A stretch of DNA of 64,000 nucleotides from Ectocarpus siliculosus (GCA_000310025.1 FN648632.1:29924-93923); one strand, 5' to 3'; positions 12,101 to 24,534 are shown, numbered from the stretch's first letter. Made by a program: numbers and translations. The notes: generated by a model from the letters alone, not told the origin.

Positions 12101-12899
12101 TCGACGTGCTCGCGTGCGACGCCGGGTCTGACGCCTCCAGGTACCCCGAGCACGCCAGGAGGCGAGGGGCGAAGGCGCTGTGGGAGCACCAGAACAAGAG
12201 CCCGGAGGAGAGGCTGGAGGAGGTTAGTCGGGCGCGGATGGTTGGGGGTAGGGGGAACAGAAAGCTTTGTTTTTTCTCCAGGGTTGTTTTGCGATGGGCG
12301 GTGATGTTGGTGTTGCTTGTGGACGTTGTTGCCTAGGAATTGGAGTAGCAGGAGAGGAGGTTCGTTTGCTGTTGGCGTTGGAGGTTGTTGATGGTTGTCT
12401 CTGAGCGGTGCTCCAATCTCGCGAGTATTGCGACCCGCGGGCGAGATCGATTTGCGTGATTACAACATGGTAAACGTTTATCTGCAGCACTGTTATTTGC
12501 GGTGGTCGTAGCACCAGCCGGCTCGCAACAAGGCCGCTCAGTGAATTGCCTTGGTGAAAATCCTGGAATGTTTATCTCGACAAACGCAAAAGGCTTGGAC
12601 GTTCCTTTTTTGTCTTTCTTTCTCTCGCCGCATGTACCACACTTTTGAGCGTCAACAGGAAGCAGACATAGAGGGCGGTCACGGTTCCTGAGTTCGTCTG
12701 ACCTCTTACTGAACTGTGTGCTATTCTTTTTCTTGCGGGCGGAGAGCAGGAACGGATGCGCGACGCGTACCGGCAAATGGAGGAGGAGGCGGAGCAGAGA
12801 CAGCGTGACCTGGACAAGGCCATGGAGGACCCCAGGAAAGCAGAGCTGTACCGGCAGCTGAAAAAGACCATGCCAGACACCTCCATCAGCATTAAGTAG
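9103..12899 (+). CDS. TPR and CS-domain protein, probable Hsp90/Hsp70 co-chaperone
   Basis: Exons are 9103-10295, 10898-11288, 11686-12222 and 12750-12899 (TAG); all phases close, giving 756 residues. The first exon carries a TPR domain whose helices keep the residues of the carboxylate clamp that grips the EEVD tail of Hsp90/Hsp70: Asn in RGNVDF, Asn in LNLAACNLLL, Lys and Arg in KCLYRRAAAL. A poly-Gln run and about 130 low-complexity residues split the TPR units. The exon 2/3 junction makes YAWNQSIYE followed by VSVKIPPWARA, the opening strands of a CS (p23/NudC/SGT1) fold, which continues to DECLWTMERPGRVLLYL and EWWACV. A charged helical tail follows. Without the donor at 10296 the frame would stop at 10297. 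Intron 2 uses a GC donor (gag|gcaaga). The frame is open upstream to 8974, but 9103 follows the pyrimidine-rich leader and starts without low-complexity sequence. No close named family with this order comes to mind; SGT1 is TPR-CS-SGS but lacks this tail. Confidence 0.82.
9403..9437 (+). repeat. CAG/CAA repeat encoding poly-Gln
   Basis: CAG and CAA codons encode about eleven Gln residues inside the TPR domain of the TPR-CS gene. The mix of codons suggests a coding repeat that has been stabilised against slippage. Confidence 0.85.
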
Positions 12900-14185
12900 A
12901 CGACGTAAAGGCCGCACCCCTAAGGAATCTCCAAGCAACACCGCCACCAGCATCAATGGCCGGACGCAACCCTCAGGAATCTCCAAGCGGCGGGTAGCGA
13001 GAACCTAAAACGAACATGTTGGCGGTAACTGTAGTTTGCGGCGGCAGCAAGGTGTCGCCCCGCAGCATCAAGCGGCGATGAGAAGTTGTCGGTCGACGAC
13101 AGATTCGACTGCCCACGGCGATAAAGCAACGGGAATTGGGTGCGCAGGGACGGACTCCTGTCGTGCGTGTTTTCTAGTCACCACGCGGCTCGATTCTTCC
13201 AAAGGAGAGAAGAGGGTCGCCAATGAACCTCGCACCGCAGAGTAGGAAGCAGATAGAGCCCTCTCCGGGTAAGGTGCGGTTCTTTCCTGGCATCCACTGC
13301 TGTGGACGAGCGGGTAGACGGACGGACTGTATTGCCTACCGTGCACCAACAGTTGTTACCGTGGACAAGTAAATGGGAGACTGCGCATCAGCCATTTGAA
13401 TGTGGGTGAAAGTTTGCGGGGACCCCAACAAATCCCAAATGCACATCCATCCGTACCGCCACCGCAAGCGCGAAGGCTGAATATGAGCACAAGGTGTTTG
13501 CAGCAGCAAGCAGGGCTCCATGCTGTGTCCAGCGTCAAGAGCGTTATTGAAGCATGCCCCTCTCTATCTTTGTCGCCCACCTCCCCTTGTCGGTTGGTTC
13601 AAATCGAACGGCAAGGAACCTCGGACGCATGAGTCAGCGGGCCTCCCCCCCCATGCCGCGAGAAGCTGCTAGCCAAGCCGCGTGTATTGTAGCGTCGCCG
13701 GGTTCTATGCAGACAGAGGAGGCCCGGAATTAATCTATTTCCTCTTTGTCGTGTAGAAAATAAGGTTTCTGCCTTCGCTTCGATACACTCAACACGATGA
13801 TGCCATGTCGGCGCTATCCACTTCGACAAAAAAAAAGCGTCAACAAGCTCAAAACGAAAAATCTAATGCCTCTGACCCTCCCTTTCAAACTCCCCCTACG
13901 CCGCAATCGGCAAACACTTGACCCTCTCATTTTCACATTTTGTGTTTTTACGCAGCTATTCGAACCCAAGATTGTGCATACCTGACAAAACATCATCACG
14001 CACTCATGACGGAGAGCGGTGCTTTCGTACAGCACAGCAGTACTCCATATTTTTTCCTTCGAAGGACTACATGTCGCTGCGTTCTCTATAGCGAGCACAT
14101 CCCGCGGCGTTCCCGCAAAACGTGCAAATACTTCGCACCCACGCACGTCGTGCTACTCGTACAAAACTGCTGCGGTGCGCGGTGC
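12900..14185. other. Convergent intergenic region
   Basis: This lies between the 3' ends of the TPR-CS gene (+) and the SMNDC1-like gene (-). It presumably contains both 3' UTRs. I see no exon, RNA gene or mobile element here. Confidence 0.55.
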
Positions 14186-17100
14186 CTACTCTTTTACCGT
14201 CTTGTGTTTCTTGCGGGCGACCTGCTCCGTAATCCCCTGCCCGCTCCCCGTTACCCCGACCTTCCCCTCGAGACCCGCCGGCGAGGCGAAAATTGACTCC
14301 TTTTTCAGCGACACCGCGGCCATGCTCCCCTTCGTCTTCTTCTTGGCCCCCTTCGTCTGAAACGCCTGCCACGACGCCTGCTTGTTGTTTACTACGGCGT
14401 CCTTCTGCTTGATCTTGAAACGACCCTGGGGGGACACGAGAGCGGCCGGGGCGGGGAAATCGATGAAAATCCGGTGACCCCCGCAAAACGCGCACGCACG
14501 CAAGTCGCGAAAAATCGGTCAACTCGTATCTAGCGTGGACGTGCTACGGCACACATGCATCCGATGGGTACCCTAAGGAAGTGTTGGCGGGCACCACTTG
14601 GCGATCACGGGGCATGCGGTGCTACTGAGCACGGAATGCCTCTGTCTCCCAACACAGCAGTGAGCGACATTCGCTCTCGAAAGAAAAAACATCACCCGTG
14701 TACACAGGAGTTCTGACTTCCCGTGTTGAGAATGGCTTCCCTCACCAACTTAAGAGAGCTCACTACGGTGATCACAGCAGGCCGCCACGCGAAACAAAAA
14801 TTGACCGAAGAAGGCGCGCAGGCCTTACGCTCCAACGTGAAGAAAAGCAGCCTCTGTGTTAGTGTCTGTCTGTTTTCTCCGTCTGCGACTGTCTGTGTGT
14901 CCGTCTACCTCTCTGGGTGTCCGTCTTGTCTGCTTGTCTGTTTACCCCTCTGTGTGTGCGCGTCCTGTGCCTGCCTGCGTGCGTGTTTCTCCTCTCTCAC
15001 CTTCAGCGCCTTAACCTTCTTGCGTTTTCGATCCCGCTCCGCCTCGGAGTCGCCCTCTCGTAACCGAAGGCTCTCCGGGATGGCGAAAGACGCGTCTGCT
15101 TCTGCCTGCGCCTCTGCCTGCTTGGCCTGTTGCGGCACGCGACACCCCGTGGCACACGAAAACGCCAAGCAAATGACGGGTGTGCGGGGAAGGGGGGGGC
15201 AAGGGGTGAAGACCGAAGATACCAGATTAAACGTTGTGTCTGTTGTTGTCGGCTTCGTCGTCGTCTCTTGTAAGGTTTGCGATAAGACGCCAAGGTGTCG
15301 TCGACTCTCCCTAGAAAAAGTTGGCGAGACACGAGGTAATACTAATTGATTTCTCTGTGGCTGTGCGCCTCTCGCCCAACCTGGCTAGACCACAACGTTG
15401 TTACCTCTCCCCCCTTCTCTCTCTCTTACCTTGGCTAGGGACATCGTGACCTTCTTCTGCAGGTACTCTAGCGGAACCTCCTCCACGTTTCCGTACGCGG
15501 GGAAGACGATTTTGTACCCGTTCGCCGTAACCTCCTGGATCGTGCAGTCGTAGTACCTGAGTAGATGGCACGGGATAAGGGCAAAGGTATTTGTGTGATG
15601 TGATGCGGTTCGATGCGCTGGTATGGAAGGGGTGCACTTCAGATGCGCTTCAACGGACTCACCACCATGACACTACCGATATCGGGTTAATGTAGGAAGA
15701 CTACGCATCTGTCACGCTACGCCATACAGCATCATGATCATAGCGGCCCTCGAAAAATCCTATGTCGCCAAAACTGAACTTCCCACAGAAAGAGTCTCCC
15801 TAGAGACGCTGTTGGCAAGAGTTCCGCAGACAGCAGTGCCCCCCCCCCACGTCACACGCACACACACACACACACCGCCTCCCACTCACGTTCCGTCCCC
15901 CACGTACAGCGCCCTGCACTCGAGTCCTTTGACCGCCGCCGCTGCCGCCACTGGCCTCGGAGATCGCGTGATCTGCCGGAGCGTTGTGATGGTTGCCGTC
16001 CCCTCGGTGCCATAGCCCATGTAGGTCACCCCGAAGTCCTGTCCGTCTTCCGAGACGCTGTCGATCACCTGCGGAGGCCAAAACACACACACAAAAACCG
16101 GAAAAGCGCCATTTCTGGTTGTTGAAACACACCCAAAAAACAGAGAAATATGGTGTCGCAATTTCTGGTTGTTGCGGTCGTCATCACTGCCGTTGTCTCA
16201 GCACCCGTTGAAAAGCGATGCTCGGCCCCCACCGCCCCTCATTTGCCCCCCCCTGTCCGTATGTTACTGCTCCGACCGGTACACCCAAGGGACACCGGGG
16301 TAGGCGCAAAGACAACTTCCTTTGTCTCGGCCTCTTCTTCAACATACGGCACTTTGTGCCCCCCCCCCCCCCCCCGGTTCGGATACGTCGTAATTACCAT
16401 CAACAAGCTTTCGACCCTGCTACACAAGATCAGCCACCCAACGCACGCGCGCCACGACGCCGTAGATCAATTCTTGAGAAGTCTCTCACGATAAGCTCAA
16501 CCCTGCTTGAAACCGTTCATCAGTGAACACTCACCGCAGGGTACCACTTATCCGCCGAGAGCACCTCTACTCTTGCTCCCACGCCGAACACGCCTGTTGT
16601 GGAACTCCCTAGTTCCGCCGCCACCGCTGCCGTCCCCCCCCCTCCTCCTTTGCCGCCTTCTCGTGGTGCGTCTGGTGGGGCGGGGGCGGGGGCGGCAACA
16701 GGCTCCCACTTCCCGATTGGGACGGCTTCAAATTTTGGGGCAGCGGATGATGCTGGTGCTGCTGCGGGCTCAGGGGCGGGGAGGGCCGACGTGCCCTTCG
16801 CTTCTTCGATCTGCGTTGGTTCCGTGGCGTAGCGTATTATGACAGGACGGTAACATTGCGTAAGAACGGCGGCAACAGGCAACAGCGGGGACGTGAGCGC
16901 GAGTGTTTTTTCATCTGTATGTACCTGGAGTCATAGGACGCACCACGGCCCCCCTTGCGCCCCTCCCCAAAAGGAATGGAGCATTTCCGGCTTTCGTCGT
17001 CTACCACGGCAAGCTCATACGGACAACGGTCGTCAGGCCAAAAGCGAGAAAACATGTTTTGCCGCAGGCAAGAGATTCGTTCTGATCAAGGACACTTGAA

Positions 17101-18491
17101 GGGGGCGCGATGCGAGGGGTAGACCAGCAGCAGTCAATCTTCAACGTTTGAAACAGACAAACCCACAGCATGAAGCGCTGGTTGGCCATGCTCCAGGAAG
17201 TGAACCCCCCTCCCTAGTTCTATTGCTGCGTATCCTACCCAAGCTTGAAAGCCAAGCCCTGACCCAGATTATCCCCCCTCGGTTGTGTTTTGGCCGCAAA
17301 AGGCTGACCCCCCTCCCTAGTTCTACTGCTGCGTATCCCACCCAAGCTTGAAAGTCAAACCCTGAACCCGATTATTCCCCCTCGGTTGTATTCTTGGCAG
17401 CAAACGGCCGACCCAACTTGCGACTCACGAGTCCTTTGGTGAGCCTGATGACTTCCTCCAGATCGGTCCTGAGCTTGGTGAAGCCGGCGTTTGAGGGGTC
17501 AGAAGCTTCGAGCTCGGCCACCTTTCGTGGGGGGTTGGTTTCACGAGAGAGGAATGACATTGGACAGCAACAGGGGAAGGAGACGCCGTGCGTCATGCAT
17601 GGGGGGGAAGACTACTTCGCGTGAAGATACAACACCAAGGCCCCGCACTACGATGCTTACAGCAGTACACTGAGTGGCGTGGGGTGGTCTCTCATAGCAG
17701 GTACAGTAGGTACGGTGTCAATCATGAGCGATACCCGAGAGCCATGACATGGGAGCGAATGACAGCAGCAGAAAAGGCGTGTTCCTGGTGGTATTGAATT
17801 CAAGCAAGTACGACACAAGACGAGCAGCTGAGGGGCATGCGAAAGCACATATAGCATGAGCCTACAACCTACGACATCTCATAGCTGATCAACGCGAGGT
17901 CGCGTGCTGGGGATCTATGTAGACTGCTGACTTCTGTTGCCGGCCGGCGGTGTTTGCTGTCGGCGACGAAGGCCTCCGGTGGCTGAACTCCACACCAACG
18001 CAAGAACGGCACAAAAAAGACTGAACACGCGCGTGACCGGTGTTACATAGAAGCTCTAGTGGGGGATTCAACGAGAAAGAGCGCGCCTACGGTGGCTGCT
18101 GCCGGCAGGGGCTGCTGCCGGCAGGGCCAAAGACAAACATCCACCAGGGGACAGCGGTGTCAAGTGCAGATGCCCCGCGCTATTTAGAAGTTGTCTCTTA
18201 GCCGCAACGACAGGAATAACGCTTTCAAGATCGCAGGACCGTTGTGCAGCAACGTGAACACTGACAAGCCTACACACAAAATCTGGGTGTCATTGGAGAT
18301 GACGACATAACCAACATAGCAACACAGCAACACCTCCCCGTTGTGCGTACAACTCGAGCGCGTACCAGGCGGCGTTCTCAGTCCTCAGTAAATTTCGTCA
18401 CTAAGACCGATGAGTCTCAACCAGGGACTCCTGCACACACCTGCTCGAGCTGCTGCGTGTAGGCCGTGAGCTTCTCCTGAAGTTCATCCAT
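14186..18491 (-). CDS. SMNDC1: SMNDC1/SPF30-like splicing factor with tandem Tudor domains
   Basis: Reading the minus strand, exons are 18491-18441, 17521-17429, 16810-16535, 16068-15890, 15556-15430, 15126-15001 and 14425-14186; every phase closes, 363 residues. The N-terminus (MDELQEKLTAYTQQLEQ, then VAELEASDPSN and LEEVIRLTKGL) matches the helical start of human SMNDC1. Tudor 1 runs from GVGARVEVL through KWYPA into VIDSVSEDGQDF and VTYMGYG. A second Tudor-like unit follows: GLECRALYVGDGT then YYDCTIQEV and IVFPAYGNVEEVPL. The C-terminus has the family's lysine-rich segment (RKRKKVKALK), SWQAFQTK and SIFASP...GKVGV. SPF30 links U2 snRNP to the U4/U6.U5 tri-snRNP during spliceosome assembly, and its Tudor domain binds symmetrically dimethylated arginine. 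A Pro/Ala/Gly-rich linker of about 70 residues separates the helices from Tudor 1. The human protein has one Tudor domain, so the second is notable. The gene is divergent from the CPBP protease gene. Confidence 0.9.
17206..17411. repeat. Tandem duplication, 2 x 103 bp, in SMNDC1 intron
   Basis: Two head-to-tail copies (about 17206-17308 and 17309-17411) share the start cccccctccctagttcta and an internal cccaagcttgaaag, with scattered substitutions. On the gene strand the array begins about 18 bases downstream of the exon 2 donor at 17428. Confidence 0.85.
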
Positions 18492-18733
18492 GGCTCACGG
18501 CGTTGGTGTGAGACGCTCGCTCACACGGGAACACAGCGACAGAGCAATCCAATCGGCAATGACGACCGAGAGCGGCCAGCGGCAGGCGGCAGATCTGTGG
18601 AGGCGACGCAGACAAAAAATGCAACCCCACGGAGCATCGCAGAATGGGAAAGCAGAGCACAGTTGCCACTGCCACTTTGCTTTGTTTGCTTTCACTGACT
18701 GCTGTTGGCAGTGCCATGGCTATGGAGGGGAGA
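18492..18733. promoter_or_regulatory. Putative bidirectional promoter
   Basis: Only 242 bp separate the SMNDC1 start codon (minus, 18491) from the chosen CPBP protease start (plus, 18734); with the upstream in-frame ATG at 18644 the gap is 152 bp. Both genes must start transcription within or very near this interval. I see no clear TATA box; several short GC-rich stretches occur. Confidence 0.5.
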
Positions 18734-21700
18734 ATGCACGTGCGAGGTGTTGGGTATGTCGTGGCACTGTCCTTGCTTGCTTGTCGCTGTGCAGTGGGAT
18801 TTGTGGCACTGCCCCCCACCGCTGTGAGACCAATGCGACAGGCTACCGACTGCGACGAACGGTCGTCGTTGAGGTTCCAACCGCTACTTCAGGTGACATG
18901 TGTGTTGGTGTTGGCGTACTCGCCTGCTTGCGTGTGGGTACAACGTGAAGACAGAGAAGCGGAGAGGGATTGGTCTCGCGACATCCATTGCGGCACCATC
19001 TACGAAACATATTCTGTAGCCCTCCAACAACAATATGCATTGCTACGAAAGGTCGCCTGCTGTCTCCATAAATGCTGGGATGGAACATGTACAAGTTGTA
19101 CATAGGCTGTAGGCTGGGTAGCTTACACCACAGCAGTACAAAACGATGTTCGCGGGGTGCCGTTGTTGATCCACACGAACAGGCTGGCTGTCATACGCGT
19201 GCGTGCACCTATTTTATACCGGTATGAAGTGCTGCTGCAGTTAGGAGGTAGATTCGTACGAGCACGGCAGACGGAGAGGTCGAAAGTAGGTTGCTGTTGA
19301 GGGGCTTCGCAGCAGTCAGTTGATCACAGAAAGAAGGGAGGGGGAACTATTTATGCAAGTTCCGTCGTGTGGATGCAGGTTGGGGTACAACTACAATACG
19401 TCTAGCAGTTGGTTGCAGATCGACACCGAAGGAGTGCTCGCCCCCCACAGACACATTACCCAAAGGCACGGCACCCTTGTTTCAGCAATGCTGCAGGAGG
19501 TCCGCCAAAGTGTTAGTTGGTACATGTGTTGATATCGTGTTTCGTCCCAAAGCTCCAAACCGATTCCCCGATCTCCGTCACACCCGATTGCATGTACTTC
19601 AAGGGCCGGACGCACCGCGTACGGCAGCGGGCGAACAATCCAGCGGCAAGAACAAAGCTCGTGCCGCACCGGTGTCGCCAACACGGCTTGCAAGACCACC
19701 AACGCCGCGTACCGGCGGCGGCGTTGCGAGCGGCGACCTTCTCCGGGTCGCCGACCACCGACCGGCGAAATCGCAACAGCAACGCGAAGCAGGTTGCCGG
19801 AGTTTTGTCGACGGCTGGAGGCCGATTTTCTCGCCTCTTTGCCGCCGCCGACCCTTCGTCGGCGGCGGAGCCGGCGGAAGAAGGAGACGCGTCCACCCCT
19901 GAAACCCCGCTTCCGCCAGCCGCAGCAGCCGTCAGGAGCGACGCGAACGGCAAGAGCGTAAGCCCGGGTGCATCGGACGCGGCCACCGGCCAAACGGGGG
20001 GCGAGGCGGGAGCAGCGGCGGCGGCGGCGGCGGCAGTGTCTGTAGAGAATAAGGGTACGGGCGGGGGGCGGGGGGGAGGGAAGGGGGTGGCTGTCACGGA
20101 GGGAGAGAGAAAACAGACCGCTGGACCTCCGGCGTGGGCTCCGCGATGGGCGGTGCACATGCACCCGGCGGGGCAGGCGACGCTGAGCATCGGGCTGTAT
20201 TTTTTTCACATGGTAAGAAGGCGTTGTGTGTGGGCGGCACGTGCGTATCGATTGGGCGCGGTGGGAAAGTTGTCGCCTACTGTAGATGGGATAAGTTCGG
20301 CGAAGGCTTTCTGCACGAATGTGTCGAAATACATGTCGGGCCGGGGTCGCCGCTGACGTAGTTCATAGAGGGGGGTCAGGTGGGCGTTTGTGATTTTTTC
20401 ACGCTTGGGCGATGGAAATGCCTACATGCCTACTGCGGGACGAAGTGCAAACGGGTAAGCAACGCTTTTGCAGAGAGTCGTATGTGTGGAGCATTGCACG
20501 GGCTCCCAAATGATACTGGTGTAGCGTCGATCTTGCTTACGGATCGCTTCCTCAGTTCCCCCAAGTCACACAAGAGAGCACCTTCTGCTGCTGCCACCCT
20601 AACCCCTGGCTGGTTCCCCCGACGCCACCGTTTCATTTCGAGCAATCTCAAGTCGTTCCGATTGTTGCGGCGTCCGTTTTTTAGCGGAACAATACTCCCG
20701 ACGTTTGACAAAAATACGTGTGGCTCCCTCGCGACCCGTCCGCCCTCTTATTTCCAACCCCTCCGGGGCCGTGTTTTGCCACGTGCGGATCAGCTGCACC
20801 TTTCCAAGTCCGGTCTCACCTTCCCGATCCAGCTCATCCCGAACAACCACGGGCTCTTCCATTCGGTGGGTTTGGACACAGCGGCAGGATTCGCGGTCCT
20901 CGGGGTAGCGGCCTGGTCACGCCTAAGGTCGGGGCTGCCGTTGTTTCCTCCCCTTGGCGGCAGAGGCGTCGAAGGGAAAGGGAAAGGGGGGGGTAAAGCG
21001 GGAGCCAAGAGTGGCGCCCGGGAGAGGGTGAAGGTCCCGTGGAAGCTAGAGGGGGCTCGGGTTAAGAAGAAGGTGAGGAATCAAAGGACAATGGAGTCAA
21101 CAAAGCTCTCAAGAGGTGTGTCGGTGTGAGAGAACGTGTGTGGTGGTTGGAGCCTAGTGAGTGACCGTTTTCGGCAAGTCGTTGCGACTTCGGTTTGTGC
21201 TCCGCCCGCCCACCCACCCACCCCCGTTGGTGACTGAGAGAGGAGAGAGGGAGAGAGAGGAAGGATGCGTGCAATTTGCCGGAAAGAGGGATCGAATCGA
21301 ATCGATTGGCACATCTTAAGCGTTGCTGTTGGAGCAAGTCTAACGGCGTCTCTTGGACTTCTTGTCGGCGCGGCAATAGCTTCATTCTTGCCGATTGCTT
21401 CTACCACCCGGCGTGCTCACGACCGTCGCCGGCCTGAATACGCTCCCCTCTCCAGACACTCGAGGATTGATACAGAGTATGAAGGAAAGATTGGCCATCG
21501 GCGATCGGTCCAATGCTTCGTCGAGGACGCGTGGTCAATGGTCTAACACCTGAGGCATGCAAACATGAGTACCCCCCCCCCCCCCCGTGTGATTGTACCT
21601 AAACTAGAATATTCAAGAAAAGTTTGGGAAAGGAAACAAAAAGGCCTTCAACAANNNNNNNNNNNNNNNNNNNNNNNNNNNNNNNNNNNNNNNNNNNNNN

Positions 21701-24497
21701 NNNNNNNNNNNNNNNNNNNNNNNNNNNNNNNNNNNNNNNNNNNNNNNNNNNNNNNNNNNNNNNNNNNNNNNNNNNNNNNNNNNNNNNNNNNNNNNNNNNN
21801 NNNNNNNNNNNNNNNNNNNNNNNNNNNNNNNNNNNNNNNNNNNNNNNNNNNNNNNNNNNNNNNNNNNNNNNNNNNNNNNNNNNNNNNNNNNNNNNNNNNN
21901 NNNNNNNNNNNNNNNNNNNNNNNNNNNNNNNNNNNNNNNNNNNNNNNNNNNNNNNNNNNNNNNNNNNNNNNNNNNNNNNNNNNNNNNNNNNNNNNNNNNN
22001 NNNNNNNNNNNNNNNNNNNNNNNNNNNNNNNNNNNNNNNNNNNNNNNNNNNNNNNNNNNNNNNNNNNNNNNNNNNNNNNNNNNNNNNNNNNNNNNNNNNN
22101 NNNNNNNNNNNNNNNNNNNNNNNNNNNNNNNNNNNNNNNNNNNNNNNNNNNNNNNNNNNNNNNNNNNNNNNNNNNNNNNNNNNNNNNNNNNNNNNNNNNN
22201 NNNNNNNNNNNNNNNNNNNNNNNNNNNNNNNNNNNNNNNNNNNNNNNNNNNNNNNNNNNNNNNAGGAAATGAGACAGAGAGGGTGTGACATGGACAAGTT
22301 TGGTAAATTAGACAACAGCGAAAAAACGATCGCGATAATTGGGGATAGATGGTGGGCACAAGAGGCCCTAGAGGACGGGGATAAGATGTGCAAGAAATTT
22401 TTATGGAGTTTGTGGCAGAAACGTAAAGAGCTCCCAAATGTTGGTGGTGTCTCTAGTAGGGGTAGGAACGGTGCTCCGTCTCGAAAGGGACGCGTGGTCA
22501 ATGGTCAAATGACTGCGGCAAGCAACAAATGAGTACGCCCCCCCCCCCCTCCCCCCGCGCCCCCAAGGCACTCTGCAATGGCCTTGCTGCCGTTTCCCAC
22601 AACGTCGTTCTGTTTCCGGCGATCAATTTTCCTGTGTTCCTGAGGTTGACTGAGATGGCCGGGTGCTGGGTCGGAGGTGCCCACCTCACGGAGTCGGGCC
22701 TATCCCTTTCTTCGGTGTGATGCTCAATGTTTTTCTGCTGCTGTTGCTGCTGCTGCTAATGCTGCTGTCGCCACCGTTGTCCTCTGTTCGTTTTGTGCCG
22801 AACAGCTCCCCCTGACGTTTACGGTGCTGATATTTGCCTATTTTCTGTCGGGGCTCGGGTCGACGGTCTGCGAGTACCTGCTGTATGGTCTCAGCTACCT
22901 GGGGGTCGGGATGAGCGTGGCCATGCACAGGTTCGTCCGCTTCCCTGCTTTTCTTTCGGCTTGCCTGGCGGGAAACTGGCGTGTAGATTGTGACTGCTGG
23001 ACCGAACTGAGTCGTTTGCTGCGGCTGTTGTTGCTGTCCTCATGCTGAGAAGAAAAAACGCGATCTGAACTTTCCTTAGCACATTTGCGGTATTCCGTAC
23101 CAGATCGACGCCCGGGTCGAAGACGGTTTTCCGTGGGCACAGGGGTACCGTATTTTCAACCCAAACGCATACCAGACATGGAACAAACAGGAGTCGATCC
23201 GCGCTCTCTCGCGAGCGAACAAGAACAAGTCAAACAAAGACTGACAACCATCTGCTGGGTGTGCCACCGCATGACCGCTTTGACCGTTGCCTCCCTCGCC
23301 GAATCGCCACTCTAAGCGTTACCTCCCTTTCTCTTGAACGCCTTCCCGCAGGTCGCTGCAGGTGCTGCTGAGTCACCTGGTGTGGGTCTACATGGGCGTT
23401 AGGATCCTGAGCATGGCGGTGAGGTCGTTCTTCGACACGGAAAAGGCGAGTGTTGCTGCCGCGATCTGCATGATCCCATTTGAGCTTATGCGCACGCGCC
23501 GCCGTTTCACGAGAGTGCTCTTATCATTATTCGACCATTTGCTTCCGCCTCCGGCGCCGCCGGTACGCTTTCCCAACCATTGCGTTCTTCCTCTTCTACC
23601 CCACCGGACACCCACTGCAACCTATCTTGCCGCTCTATCGCTCCATCTGGATCCGGGGGCGAACGGGCTGATGGGATATATGGCGGACCCGGACGTGTTG
23701 GTGGTACGGAATACTTCAGGGGTCGTGGGTCGGAATGAAGTGGCGATCCAACTGGCTGTGGTGAGAGGCGGTGCAATTGAGGGTGTCTTGTCAAGACGTG
23801 TGTATGGGGCGAAATGCTAGGTAGGGTTGGGTTGCCGTTGTGACCCAGTCCTCGGCGTGGATGTGCGGGTGTGTTGTTTGATGAGCTCCTCGTCTGGTGT
23901 TTCTTGGTGCTGTCACGTTTTGTACCACGGCTTTACGTGACAAGGTGATGTCGAAGTATTTTTTTTCTTTGTGACACACCATCAGTTCAAACATCGTAAG
24001 GCACAAATGCCATGAGGAGCGCTTGCGGTAGCCAGGTGAGTGGTGGTCGTGCCCCACTCCGCTCCTCCGAACTCCCACGCTGCTGCTGAAGCCAAGGCCG
24101 GACGCCCACGCTCGGTTCTGCCTTGTATTCCACGTTTCCGCGGTTCAATTGAATCACGTTATATCACCACACACAAGAACGTTGTCTGACGCAAATAACC
24201 CCAAAATATGTTCATACTTCGAATCCGACCCTGATTTTTTTTTTGAAAGGTGGGTGGTCGGAGGCTACTTTGTGTCTTCGTCGCTGTTCAACATGGCCGA
24301 CCTGGCGAATCAGTTCCTGTGCCCCCTGCCGCCAGACACGGAGTCGGTGGTTGTGAAGATCATCAACCCTGAAAATAACGACATCGCGGCGATGGCCGTG
24401 GGCTCAATCGCGCCGTGTATGACGGCGCCCTGGTGGGAGGAAGTGCTCTATCGTGGGTGAGAGGGAGAATGAGAGAGGGGGGTGGGGGGTGGCAGGG

Positions 24498-24534
<37 letters not shown>

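Noticed and set aside
14723-15349. 208-residue plus-strand frame
   Set aside because: Covers SMNDC1 exon 6 antisense and a CT/GT-rich intron; its Cys/Val/Ser runs come from repeated tgtctg sequence.
19391-20209. 272-residue minus-strand frame
   Set aside because: Antisense shadow of the Ala/Gly-rich CPBP exon; extremely Arg-rich, no domain.
21599-22532. Long frames crossing the N run on both strands
   Set aside because: Undetermined bases read as open frame; only the real sequence on each side was considered.
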